Shown here one piece after another: positions 1 to 7,461 of a DNA stretch of 64,000 bases. Made by a program: the position numbers and the translations under genes. The stretch's first letter is position 1. Each line of letters begins with the position of its first letter. This DNA is from 66-474 sp040255405 (GTDB lineage: Bacteria > Pseudomonadota > Gammaproteobacteria > Xanthomonadales > Rhodanobacteraceae): contig JBDZUX010000009.1 of the NCBI GenBank assembly GCA_040255405.1, forward strand, positions 1 through 64,000, read 5' to 3'. The notes beneath the pieces are model-generated. The model did no database searches. It saw nothing but the letters and a program-made list of their open reading frames with translations, and was not told the origin of the DNA.

Positions 1-86
1 CATGACGCAAAAGGGAACCAGGCATCGATGCAGAAGCGCGCCACGCGCGCGACCAGGCGCTGAACGCGGCACACCGGGGCGGTCGC

Positions 87-746
87 TCAACGCGTCAGGA
101 TGCGCTTCGGCCGGATGGGCAATTTGCCGCGCCAGTACTGCAGCAGGATGAAGCCACCCACGGCGCCGCCCAGGTGCGCGAAATGTGCCACGCCGGACTC
201 GTAACCGCTGACGCCGAAGAACAGCTCCAGCAGGATGTAGCCGATCACGAATACCCACGCCGGCATCGGCACCGGGAAGAAGATCAGGAACATCTTCATG
301 CGCGGATACATCACGCCGAACGCGACCAGCAGTCCGAAGATCGCGCCGGACGCGCCCAGGGTCGGATAGAACTTGTCCACGAAGAAATGCCCGACCAGCA
401 GGTGCGCGATCGCCGCGGTCACCGCGCAAAAGAAGTAGTAGAACGTGTAGTGCTTCGCGCCCAGCAAGTGCTCGATGGGGCCGCCGAACATCCACAGCGC
501 GAACATGTTGAAGAAGATGTGGCTCCAGCCGCCGTGCAGGAACGCGTAGGTGACGAGTTGCCAGAACTGGAACCCGACGTGGACCGCGCCGCCGTGCGGC
601 AGCGCCGCCAGTTGCGACGGGCCGACCGGCCACAACGCGCCATAGGCGATCAACAACGGGTGCAGCGAAGGCACCAGTTCCAGCAGGAAAATCGCGACGT
701 TCGCGATCAGCAGTGCACGCGTGACGGGAGGCAGGTCGTAGAGCAT
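87..746 (-). CDS. Rhomboid-family intramembrane serine protease
   Basis: A 219-residue polytopic membrane protein that would cleave transmembrane substrates within the inner membrane. The catalytic dyad is visible: GASG at residues 131-134 gives Ser133, and the AHLGG stretch gives His191. The HGGWSHIFFN segment near 71-80 is the usual rhomboid loop and helix with its conserved His and Asn. About six hydrophobic helices fit a bacterial GlpG-like core without a cytoplasmic N-domain. The ATG at 746 is chosen because the reading frame upstream of it is polar and unlike a rhomboid. The C-terminus is short and basic (KRILTR). It is transcribed away from its neighbours. Substrate unknown. Confidence 0.9.
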   Translation of the reverse strand: MLYDLPPVTRALLIANVAIFLLELVPSLHPLLIAYGALWPVGPSQLAALPHGGAVHVGFQFWQLVTYAFLHGGWSHIFFNMFALWMFGGPIEHLLGAKHYTFYYFFCAVTAAIAHLLVGHFFVDKFYPTLGASGAIFGLLVAFGVMYPRMKMFLIFFPVPMPAWVFVIGYILLELFFGVSGYESGVAHFAHLGGAVGGFILLQYWRGKLPIRPKRILTR

Positions 747-973
747 CGATGGTCCTTGCGAGCGGTCAAGGGTAACCGCGCACGCGCCTGCCGTCAGGTC
801 CGCGCGTCGGGTGCCCGCAGGCACTTCAGAGACATCGCCTGGACTTCTTCCCCGTGTAGCCCTCGTGCGGCCAAAAGCGTGCGCGTTCGCGCAGCACGTT
901 GGTCCGCACCCTTACGCGCGTGAAACCCTGTTCGCGCACCCCACGCCTCCACCGCAACCCGCACCCTGACCGG

Positions 974-2419
974 TCAGGTCAACCCTTTTGCGCTCGCGCC
1001 CGCGTGCGCAGCGACCACGCCGGCCACCACTTGTGAAACCTTCTTGCCGGTCGGGATGTGCAGGAACTCGTTCGGGCCGTGCGCATTGGAATGCGGACCC
1101 AACACGCCGGTAATCAGGAATTGTGCCTTCGGGAATTTCTCGCCCAGCATGCCCATGAACGGAATGCTGCCACCCTCGCCCATGTACGCGGGCTGTGCAC
1201 CGAATGCATCCCGCGAGGCCTGCGTCACCGCGCCGTCCAGCCAGTCGGAAAGCTGCGGCGCGTTCCAGCCGCTACCGTCCTTTTCCAGCTTGAACGTCAC
1301 CTTGGCGCCATACGGTGGATCTTTTTCCAGCAGCCGTTTCACGAGTTCGCCGGCCTTGCTGCCATTGGCGGTCGGCGGCACGCGCAGGCTCAACTTGAGC
1401 GACGTACCGGGCCGCAGCACGTTGCCCGCGCTTTCGAGCGGCGGCAGGCCGCCCGCGCCGGTCACCGCCAGTTGCGGTCGCCACGTGCGATTCAGGATCA
1501 ATTCGACCTTGTCGCTGCTGACCGGACGCATGCCTTCCATCCACGGAAACTTGGCGAACACATCGTCGCCAAGGATGTCGGCACACTGCCTGGCCTGCTC
1601 GATGCGTTCGGCGGGAACGTCGACGTAGAGTTCCTTGGGCACGATCGCGCCGGTGGCGGGATCTTCCAGCCGCGACAGCAGGTCGCGCACGATGCGGAAG
1701 CTGTCCGGCACCACGCCCGAAGCGTCGCCCGAGTGCACGCCCTCGGTGAGGACTTCGACCACCAACTCGCCCCCGGTCATGCCGCGCAGCGATGTGGTCA
1801 GCCACAACTGGTCGTAGTTGGCGCAGCCGGAATCGAGGCACACCACCAGCGACGGCTGGCCGATGCGCGGCAAAAGATGGTCGACGTAGTGCGGCAGGTC
1901 GTAGCTGCCCGATTCCTCGCAGGCTTCGATCATCACCACGCAGCGCGCGTGCGGCACGCCCTGCTCGTGCAGCGCCAGCAGCGCCGACAATGAGCCGAAG
2001 ATCGCGTAGCCGTCGTCGGCGCCACCGCGGCCGTACAGGCGATCGCCCTTCAGCACCGGCGTCCAGGGACCAAGGCCCTCGCTCCAACCCGTCATTTCCG
2101 GTTGCTTGTCGAGGTGGCCGTACAGCAGCACGCAGTCGTCGGCGCGCGCTTCGCTTCCGGATGCGGGCACGTCGATGAAGATCAGCGGCGTGCGGTTCGG
2201 AAGGCGCACCACTTCCAGCGTCGCACCCGGCAGCGACTCCAGCTTCGAGCGCGCCCACTTCTCCATCAGCGCAACCGCCGCGTCCATGTAACCGTGCGCG
2301 GCCCATTCCTTGTCGAACATGGGCGACTTGTTGGGGATCTTGATGTACTCGACAAGCTGCGGAACCACTTCGTCGTCCCACAACTTGCCGATGAAGGATC
2401 GAGCCTTGCCGGCATCCAT
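974..2419 (-). CDS. M20-family metallopeptidase (carnosine/CPG2-type dipeptidase)
   Basis: A 481-residue cytosolic di-zinc aminoacyl-dipeptidase-like enzyme. Visible M20 motifs, in order: LYGHLDKQP (first zinc His), GRGGADDG (bridging Asp), EACEESGS (catalytic Glu and zinc Glu) and HSNAHGPNEF near the C-terminus (last zinc His). A lid/dimerisation domain lies between the Glu motif and the C-terminal catalytic part. Length fits the CNDP-like branch of M20. The ATG at 2419 is preceded by GAGGAG at good spacing. The frame stays open 140 codons further upstream, but that part is low-complexity and antisense to the next gene. No signal peptide. The substrate (dipeptide or N-acyl amino acid) cannot be told from sequence. 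Confidence 0.88.
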   Translation of the reverse strand: MDAGKARSFIGKLWDDEVVPQLVEYIKIPNKSPMFDKEWAAHGYMDAAVALMEKWARSKLESLPGATLEVVRLPNRTPLIFIDVPASGSEARADDCVLLYGHLDKQPEMTGWSEGLGPWTPVLKGDRLYGRGGADDGYAIFGSLSALLALHEQGVPHARCVVMIEACEESGSYDLPHYVDHLLPRIGQPSLVVCLDSGCANYDQLWLTTSLRGMTGGELVVEVLTEGVHSGDASGVVPDSFRIVRDLLSRLEDPATGAIVPKELYVDVPAERIEQARQCADILGDDVFAKFPWMEGMRPVSSDKVELILNRTWRPQLAVTGAGGLPPLESAGNVLRPGTSLKLSLRVPPTANGSKAGELVKRLLEKDPPYGAKVTFKLEKDGSGWNAPQLSDWLDGAVTQASRDAFGAQPAYMGEGGSIPFMGMLGEKFPKAQFLITGVLGPHSNAHGPNEFLHIPTGKKVSQVVAGVVAAHAGASAKGLT

Positions 2420-2600
2420 CGGACACACTCCTCGGTGAAACAATATGCCAGTGTAACAGCGGCACAGTCGGACGATTCCGACACGCGACCGCTGCAGGGG
2501 ACGACACGATGACGGCCAAGGCACCGGCTGTCGCGGGTGATCGCGCGCGGCAAGCTGTTCCCGCACGCCGCAGCCGCGGCGACCATCGGAGAGAAGACCC

Positions 2601-2924
2601 ATGTTCAAGAAGACACTCGGCGCGCTCGCGCTCAGCCTCGCCATGGCGCTGCCGGCATTCGCCGCCACGCCGGTCAACATCAACACGGCCGATGCGCAAA
2701 CCATCGCCACCTCGCTCGACGGTGTCGGGATCAGCAAGGCGCAGGCGATCGTGACGTACCGCAAGGCCCACGGCGCGTTCAAGAACGTGGACGAGGTCGG
2801 CAACGTCAAGGGCATCGGCACCAAGACGCTGGCGCGCAATCGCGATGCGATCCACCTGAGCGGCAGTTTCGCACCCGCCGCCGCGCCGAAGCCGCAACAC
2901 GCGAAGCATCAGAAGAAGCAGTGA
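2601..2924 (+). CDS. Secreted helix-hairpin-helix (ComEA-like) protein
   Basis: A 107-residue protein with a clear signal peptide (residues 1 to about 21, ending AFA). It is followed by one helix-hairpin-helix module starting VNINTADAQTIATSL, with GVG and GIG hairpins (TSLDGVGIS, VKGIGTKTL). The HHH domain binds DNA non-specifically. Periplasmic single-HHH proteins of this size resemble the DNA-receptor domain of ComEA, which draws incoming DNA through the outer membrane during natural transformation. The tail is Ala/Pro/Lys/His-rich. GGAGAG lies just upstream of the ATG. It diverges from the M20 gene. A competence role is inferred from the family only; no other competence gene is in the window. 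Confidence 0.85.
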   Translation: MFKKTLGALALSLAMALPAFAATPVNINTADAQTIATSLDGVGISKAQAIVTYRKAHGAFKNVDEVGNVKGIGTKTLARNRDAIHLSGSFAPAAAPKPQHAKHQKKQ

Positions 2925-2937
2925 GGTTGGCAGCGAC

Positions 2938-2967
2938 GGTGGCGCGGGGCATGCACCCCGCGTCACC
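2938..2967 (+). terminator. Terminator-like hairpin after the ComEA-like gene
   Basis: GGTGGCGCGGGG, a 6-nt loop CATGCA, then CCCCGCGTCACC. This forms a 12-bp stem with one G-U pair, beginning 13 nt after the stop codon. There is no T-run, so it may be a rho-assisted terminator or an mRNA-stabilising hairpin. Confidence 0.5.
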
Positions 2968-3018
2968 GGAGCATGCCGGCACCTTTGCTGGCGCGTAGCA
3001 TCGATCCATCGACGCTTG

Positions 3019-3125
3019 TCATCCCGGGCTGCCCGCGCCATGCGTGGGCCGAACCCGAAATCGGTTTGAAATCGCATTGCCCGAGCATCGATTCCGGGTT
3101 CGGCCTGAAGGCCGCCCCGGGATGA
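3019..3125. repeat. Dispersed palindromic repeat, copy 1
   Basis: A 107-bp intergenic element with terminal inverted repeats: TCATCCCGGG at 3019-3028 and CCCGGGATGA at 3116-3125. It contains the core CCGGGTTCGGCC at 3094-3105, which recurs in the elements at 27163 and 57357. A reverse-oriented GGGCCGAACCCG sits in its left arm, so the whole unit can fold as a large cruciform. No coding capacity. Confidence 0.75.
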
Positions 3126-3193
3126 ACAGCATCCATGCCCTCGCAGGATGACCCTGCCGTCCGACACGCATTACACTCGCGCGCTTTGTTCGC

Positions 3194-3667
3194 GTGAATA
3201 TCCTCGTGATCCAGCCCCGCTACCGCATCGGTCCGTCAACCATCCCGGGCGCCGGCAAGGGCGTGTTCCTGGAAGAGGCGCTGCCGCGCGGCCGAATCGC
3301 CGTCGCGCCGGATCGCATCGACCAGACATGGTCGTTCGCGGAGCTCCTGTCCGATCCGGAACGCGCGAAGCTGTTGTATTCCTCGGTGCGCTGGTTCGAG
3401 GACCGCTACACGCTTTCGCCGGACTGGCCGGACGAGTGCTTCGTGAACCACAGCTTCGAACCCACCGGCTTGTGGCTGCTGGGCTTCATCTTTGCCGCGC
3501 GCGACCTGGAAGCGGGGCAGGAATTGACGGTGGACTACCGCCACCTGCTCGCGCCCGGCCAGGAAGAAGAGTTCCGCGACGCCCGCACCGGCCAGCCGAT
3601 CGTCGGCTACGCATGGGATGAAAGCCTGCGCCTTGGCCTGGATGCGCTGCGCAAGCTGATCGGCTGA
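3194..3667 (+). CDS. SET-domain protein
   Basis: A 157-residue protein that is almost entirely a minimal SET fold. It has GAGKGVFLEEALPRG near the N-terminus (cofactor-binding turn), FVNHSFEPTG near residues 83-92 (the NHS motif of SET methyltransferases) and ELTVDYR near 115-121 (the Glu-Leu-Thr-x-Asp-Tyr signature with the catalytic Tyr). SET enzymes are SAM-dependent protein-lysine methyltransferases. Free-standing bacterial members are common but mostly uncharacterised. The start is GTG at 3194, since no in-frame ATG precedes the GAGKG motif. A TACACT box lies upstream at 3172-3177. The Cys-rich post-SET segment of eukaryotic enzymes is absent. Target unknown. Confidence 0.82.
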   Translation: MNILVIQPRYRIGPSTIPGAGKGVFLEEALPRGRIAVAPDRIDQTWSFAELLSDPERAKLLYSSVRWFEDRYTLSPDWPDECFVNHSFEPTGLWLLGFIFAARDLEAGQELTVDYRHLLAPGQEEEFRDARTGQPIVGYAWDESLRLGLDALRKLIG

Positions 3668-3684
3668 GGGCGGGCGCCCATCGC

Positions 3685-3690
3685 TATCAT
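3685..3690 (+). promoter_or_regulatory. Putative -10 box TATCAT of a leaderless transcript
   Basis: TATCAT ends exactly 7 nt before the A of the ATG at 3697, and there is no Shine-Dalgarno sequence in between. Transcription would therefore begin at or next to the start codon. No convincing -35 box is seen. Confidence 0.35.
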
Positions 3691-3696
3691 CACGCG

Positions 3697-4269
3697 ATGG
3701 CACGCCTGCGGACCATTCCACGCTGCGCCCAGCGCGAAGAACCCTGGGCCAACGGCGCCGGCAGCACCACGGTGGTCCTGCGCGAACTCGATAACGCGAA
3801 CTGGACGATCCGCATCAGCGTCGCCAAGGTCGAGCACGAGGGCGCCTTTTCGGATTTGCCCGGCACCCGCCGCACGCTGGTTCCGCTGGATGCGCCCATG
3901 ACCCTGCGTTTTCCGGACGGCCACGAACTCGCCGGCTCGCGGTTCAAGGCCATCCAGTTCGACGGCGCGCCCGCGCCCATCGGCGTGCTGCCGGCAGGCC
4001 CGACCCGCGATTTCAACCTGATGCTGCGCGGGCACGCCCGCGGCGAAGCGCTGCCCCGCACCTTGGTTGACGCGATGGTGCTTCCCGCCGAAACCGGTGT
4101 GCGCTGGCTGGTTTACCTGGACTCGGGCCACGCCGAAATCCATGCCGGCCCGGACACACAAACGGCATTGAACCCCGGTGACGCGACGCTGGTCTCACCC
4201 GGCGGTACGATTACGCCAGTCCGGATCGAGGGCGCCGGCGAAATCGTGCTCGTCAAGCTGTACGCTTGA
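3697..4269 (+). CDS. HutD/Ves-family cupin-like protein
   Basis: A 190-residue protein matching the HutD family. It has PWANGAGSTTVVL near residues 16-28, the long WTIRISVAKVEHEG segment and its continuation GAFSDLPG, and FNLMLRG in the second half. These are bicupin-fold proteins that in Pseudomonas sit in histidine-utilisation operons and are thought to bind a ligand and limit flux. Ves of enterobacteria is a relative. No hut gene is nearby here, so a histidine link is not supported by context. It lies 34 bp upstream of a response-regulator gene on the same strand and may be co-transcribed with it. No SD precedes the ATG. Confidence 0.85.
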   Translation: MARLRTIPRCAQREEPWANGAGSTTVVLRELDNANWTIRISVAKVEHEGAFSDLPGTRRTLVPLDAPMTLRFPDGHELAGSRFKAIQFDGAPAPIGVLPAGPTRDFNLMLRGHARGEALPRTLVDAMVLPAETGVRWLVYLDSGHAEIHAGPDTQTALNPGDATLVSPGGTITPVRIEGAGEIVLVKLYA

Positions 4270-4303
4270 TATTCTCTACACTTCGTTCGGGCGGGGCTTC
4301 GAC

Positions 4304-4978
4304 ATGCGGATGCTGGTGGTCGAGGACGATGCGGCAATCGCCGACGCCGTTTGCGGATCCCTGGAACGCGCCGGCCACGCGGTCGATCACCTCGCCAACG
4401 GCAAGGCTGCGATCACGGCCCTGCAGGAACACGCCTTCGCCATGGTGGTGCTGGACCTCGGCCTGCCCGGCGAAGATGGCAGCGAGGTGCTGCGCCGCTT
4501 GCGCGCGGCGCACGACGGCATTCCGGTACTGGTGATCACCGCGCGCGAGGAACTGGACCTTCGGATCCGCACCCTCGACCTCGGTGCCGACGACTACCTG
4601 GTCAAGCCTTTCAGCCTCGCCGAATTCGACGCACGGGTGCGCGCACTGTTGCGCCGCCAGAGCAACAGCGGCGTGCCGATCCTGCAGCTTGGCAGGCTGT
4701 CGATCGACCTCGCCGGCCGTCGCGTGCGCCTGGACGACAGCGCGCTCGACCTGACCGCGCGCGAATTCGCGTTGCTCGAAGTGCTGGCTTCGCGCCACAA
4801 CCGCGTCACCTCGCGCGAACACGTGATCGAAGCCTTGTGCACGTGGAACGACGCACTCACCGACAACGGCCTCGACATCGCCATCCATCGCCTGCGCCGC
4901 AAGCTCGAAGGCAGCGGCGTGAACCTGCGCACCGTGCGCGGACTCGGCTATCTGCTCGAGGCCGATGATGGTCCGTAA
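4304..4978 (+). CDS. OmpR/PhoB-type response regulator (TctD/QseB-like)
   Basis: A 224-residue two-domain regulator. The receiver domain has the acidic pair E7-D8-D9, the phospho-acceptor Asp51 (VVLDLGLPG), Thr79 and Lys101 (DDYLVKPF). The C-terminal winged helix runs from about residue 125 to 222, with the ALDLTAREFALLEVLAS and GLGYLLE signatures. The ATG at 4304 is chosen because it sits right before the first receiver strand MLVVEDD. The stop overlaps the kinase start by 14 bp, so the two are translationally linked. It probably activates or represses outer-membrane or transport genes in response to the kinase. The target is not evident, because no regulated transporter lies beside it. Confidence 0.92.
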   Translation: MRMLVVEDDAAIADAVCGSLERAGHAVDHLANGKAAITALQEHAFAMVVLDLGLPGEDGSEVLRRLRAAHDGIPVLVITAREELDLRIRTLDLGADDYLVKPFSLAEFDARVRALLRRQSNSGVPILQLGRLSIDLAGRRVRLDDSALDLTAREFALLEVLASRHNRVTSREHVIEALCTWNDALTDNGLDIAIHRLRRKLEGSGVNLRTVRGLGYLLEADDGP

Positions 4979-6353
4979 TCCCAGCCTGCGCCGTCGCCTG
5001 CTGCTGTTCGTGTCGATGCCGCTGCTGGCGGTGCTGGTGTGCGGCGGCATCATCAATTACGTGATCGGCCTGCACTACGCGAACAAGGTCTACGATCGCT
5101 GGCTGCTGGACAGCGCCAACGCGATGGGCGACCTGGTCAACAGCGACGCCGGACGCAACGAACTGAGCGAGCAGGCGCGCATCCTGCTGCAATTCTCGGT
5201 GAAGGACCGCAACCAGTTCGCGGTGCGCAGCCTGCACTACGGCGTGCTGGCCGGCGACCAGGACTTGCCGCAGCCGCGACCGGGCCGTACATCGTCGCAA
5301 AACCCGGCGGTATTCACGAACTTCAGCGACCACGGCCAGGCCATGCGCATGGTGTCGGTGTTCGTCGCCAACAAGGCCGATCCCGGCGACATCCTGGTGA
5401 TTTCCACCGCCGAGACGGTGCGCAAGCGCCAGGCGCTGGCGCGCGAACTCCTGATTTCAACCGTACCGATCGAGTTGCTGCTGATCTGCGTCGCGATGGC
5501 ACTGGTGTGGCTGGGCATCAACCGCGGCCTGCGCGTGCTGGAACCGCTGGCGCACGAGATAAGGATGCGCGAAGCGGGTGACCTGTCGCCGCTTCGCACC
5601 ATCGATGCGCCACTGGAAGTGCAACCGCTGGTCGCGACCATCGACGCGCTGCTGTCGCGGCTCGATCGCATGTTGCGCCAACAGCAGCGTTTCATCGCCG
5701 ACGCCGCACACCAGTTGCGCACGCCGTTGGCGGGCTTGCGCCTGCAGGCCGAACGCGCGTTGGCCGATCCGCGACCCGACACGGTCCGCGAGGCGCTGGT
5801 GCACGTGGAGCGGCTCTCGGCCGGCACCGCACGCGCGGCCGGCCAGCTGCTTGCGCTGGCGCGCGCGCAGGCACCCGACGAATCGCTGGGCGCCGCGGCG
5901 CCACTCGACCTCGCCGAAATGGTGCGCGACGAAGTGGCGGCGCGCGTGCCCGACGCGATCGCGCATGGCATCGATCTTGGTTATCGCGGCCCGCAACGGG
6001 GGGTCACCGTGATCGGCGACGCCGTGCTGCTGCGCGAGATGCTCGGCAACCTGGTCGACAACGCTTCACGCTATGGCAGCCGCGGCAACCCCGTCATCAC
6101 CGTCGGCGTTCACACCGGCGAAGATGGCGCCAGCGTGCTGAGCGTGCAGGACAACGGCCCCGGCGTCGCGCCGGACCTGATGCCACGGCTCGGCGAACGG
6201 TTCTTCCGCGCAGTCGGCAACAACCACGAAGGCACCGGTTTGGGCCTCGCCATCGTGCGCGAGATCGCCGAGCGGCACGGGGCGGACCTGGTGTTCTCGA
6301 ATCACGCCGAGCCGCACGGGCTGCGCGTCGAGGTGCGGTTTCCGGCATGTTGA
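4965..6353 (+). CDS. Sensor histidine kinase, TctE-like (2CSK_N sensor)
   Basis: A 462-residue inner-membrane kinase. Helix 1 spans about 11-35 and helix 2 about 161-185, flanking a periplasmic domain. A HAMP-like linker (about 186-238) is followed by the H-box with His249 (DAAHQLRTPLAG), the N-box near 358-368 (EMLGNLVDNASRYG), G1 DNGPG (396-400), the F-box RFFRAVG and G2 GTGLGLAI. The N-terminal arrangement fits the 2CSK_N family of TctE, which senses tricarboxylates in Salmonella. No tctCBA transporter is adjacent, so the ligand is open. ATG codons at 4965 and 4968 are both possible. Confidence 0.92.
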   Translation: MMVRNPSLRRRLLLFVSMPLLAVLVCGGIINYVIGLHYANKVYDRWLLDSANAMGDLVNSDAGRNELSEQARILLQFSVKDRNQFAVRSLHYGVLAGDQDLPQPRPGRTSSQNPAVFTNFSDHGQAMRMVSVFVANKADPGDILVISTAETVRKRQALARELLISTVPIELLLICVAMALVWLGINRGLRVLEPLAHEIRMREAGDLSPLRTIDAPLEVQPLVATIDALLSRLDRMLRQQQRFIADAAHQLRTPLAGLRLQAERALADPRPDTVREALVHVERLSAGTARAAGQLLALARAQAPDESLGAAAPLDLAEMVRDEVAARVPDAIAHGIDLGYRGPQRGVTVIGDAVLLREMLGNLVDNASRYGSRGNPVITVGVHTGEDGASVLSVQDNGPGVAPDLMPRLGERFFRAVGNNHEGTGLGLAIVREIAERHGADLVFSNHAEPHGLRVEVRFPAC

Positions 6354-6476
6354 TTGCGATCGTTCCTGATCGCTGCTTCACCAATCCATGGATCATCCGG
6401 GCCGATTGCCGGTCTGCCAACACCAGAACGGCCTTCCATGGCCTGACTTTCCACATCAGCCGCTTCGACCGGCAGT

Positions 6477-6797
6477 CTACGAACGATCGTCGCGGGTAAA
6501 GACCACGCCATCGTCGATGCGCACGGGAAAGGTCGCGATCGGTTCGGTCGCCGGGGCTTCCTTCACCTCGCCGGTGCGGACGTCGAAGCGCGCCCCGTGG
6601 CGCGGGCATTCCACCTCGAAACCGCACAGGTCGCCACCGGCCAGTTCGCCGCCGTCGTGGGTGCAGGTGTCCTCGACCGCGTACAGATCCCCCTCGAGGT
6701 TGTATACGGCGATCGCGGTATCGCCGTCCCACACGACCTTGAATTCGCCAGGCAACAGTTCGTCGCGCGCGCACACGCGCACCCATTCACCGTCCAT
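6477..6797 (-). CDS. Rieske [2Fe-2S] ferredoxin-like protein
   Basis: A 106-residue soluble protein consisting of one Rieske domain. Cluster ligands are Cys45 and His47 in CTHDGG, and Cys64 and His67 in CPRHGARF. It resembles ferredoxin subunits of non-heme iron oxygenases, but no oxygenase alpha subunit is nearby. Its position at the 3' end of the suf genes, on the same strand, suggests it is an Fe-S client or electron donor made along with the assembly system. The ATG at 6797 is preceded by GGAGTGG and directly precedes the domain. The open frame upstream runs through repeat sequence. Confidence 0.88.
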   Translation of the reverse strand: MDGEWVRVCARDELLPGEFKVVWDGDTAIAVYNLEGDLYAVEDTCTHDGGELAGGDLCGFEVECPRHGARFDVRTGEVKEAPATEPIATFPVRIDDGVVFTRDDRS

Positions 6798-6844
6798 CGT
6801 CACCACTCCGCGCCACCAGTTTTTCCGCAGGTCGTGCTGATACC

Positions 6845-6927
6845 GGGCTTCGCCCGGTGGAAGCCCAACGCACCGCCACGGGGTGATATCGGGCTTCCCC
6901 ATGAAGCCAAGTCAGCCCAACCTACAA
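6845..6927. repeat. REP-like hairpin element overlapping the 3' end of the GNAT gene
   Basis: A 7-bp stem GGGCTTC / GAAGCCC lies at 6845-6866. A second half ends CAGCCCAACCTACAA at 6913-6927. On the minus strand the element starts TTGTAGGTTGGG, and its TTG and TAG are the last codon and stop of the acetyltransferase gene. It fills the gap before the Rieske gene. Confidence 0.6.
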
Positions 6928-7461
6928 ATCCTTGACCAGCCATTCGAAGCGCAAGTCATCCCGCTTCGGAATGCCGAAGCGCGCATCGCCATAGGGAAAC
7001 GGCCGATACTGCCCGGTCCGGCGATAACCGCGGCGTTCGTACCACGCGATCAATTCCGCGCGCACGTCGATCACGGTCATCCGCATCGTGCGGGCGTGCC
7101 ATTCCTCGCGCGCAACGCGCTCGGCTTCGGCCAATAATGCCCGGCCGGTGCCGTTGCCCTGGGCACTCGGCCGCACCGAGAACATGCCGAAGTAGCCATC
7201 GCAGGCATCGCCATCGGCCAGGCGCTCGAGCACGCAGCTTGCCAACAATTGGCCGTCGCGTTCGGCCAACAGCAGCATCACGTGAGGATTCGCGATCAAC
7301 GCCGCGACTTCCGCGGCATCGGTGCGTTGCCCGTCCAGCAGATCGGCCTCGGTGGTCCAGCCAACGCGACTGGCGTCACCGCGATAAGCCGACTCGGTCA
7401 GCGCGACGATCGCTTCGATGTCAGCCGGCCCCGCGGGGCGAAACCGCACCGCCGTGCTCAT
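6922..7461 (-). CDS. GNAT-family N-acetyltransferase in the suf operon
   Basis: A 179-residue GNAT-fold protein. The acetyl-CoA pyrophosphate loop is visible as VRPSAQGNGTGRALLAEAE (Q/RxxGxG/A type, near residues 108-126), after the strand GYFGMFSV. A second strand and helix, MTVIDVRAELIAWYERRGY, complete the fold. Such enzymes acetylate small molecules or protein N-termini; the substrate is not predictable. The ATG at 7461 overlaps the sufS stop as ATGA, showing translational coupling. Membership of the suf cluster suggests co-expression rather than a proven role in Fe-S assembly. The last codon and stop (TTG TAG) come from a REP-like element. Confidence 0.85.
   Translation of the reverse strand: MSTAVRFRPAGPADIEAIVALTESAYRGDASRVGWTTEADLLDGQRTDAAEVAALIANPHVMLLLAERDGQLLASCVLERLADGDACDGYFGMFSVRPSAQGNGTGRALLAEAERVAREEWHARTMRMTVIDVRAELIAWYERRGYRRTGQYRPFPYGDARFGIPKRDDLRFEWLVKDL

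Noticed and set aside
1..86. CAT at the left edge as a start codon of a minus-strand gene
   Set aside because: Only three bases of it would be inside the window, so nothing can be supported.
966..977. 12-bp perfect palindrome CTGACCGGTCAG at the stop of the M20 gene
   Set aside because: It overlaps the stop codon and has no promoter nearby. A single 12-mer palindrome is weak evidence for a site.
1058..1993. Long plus-strand open frames opposite the M20 peptidase, and similar mirror frames opposite most genes
   Set aside because: In DNA of this GC content stops are rare. The products are Arg/His/Pro-rich with no domains, and they lie antisense to clear genes.
6597..6935. Plus-strand frame across the Rieske gene and the repeat
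   Set aside because: Antisense to a protein with all four cluster ligands; no start signal and no domain.
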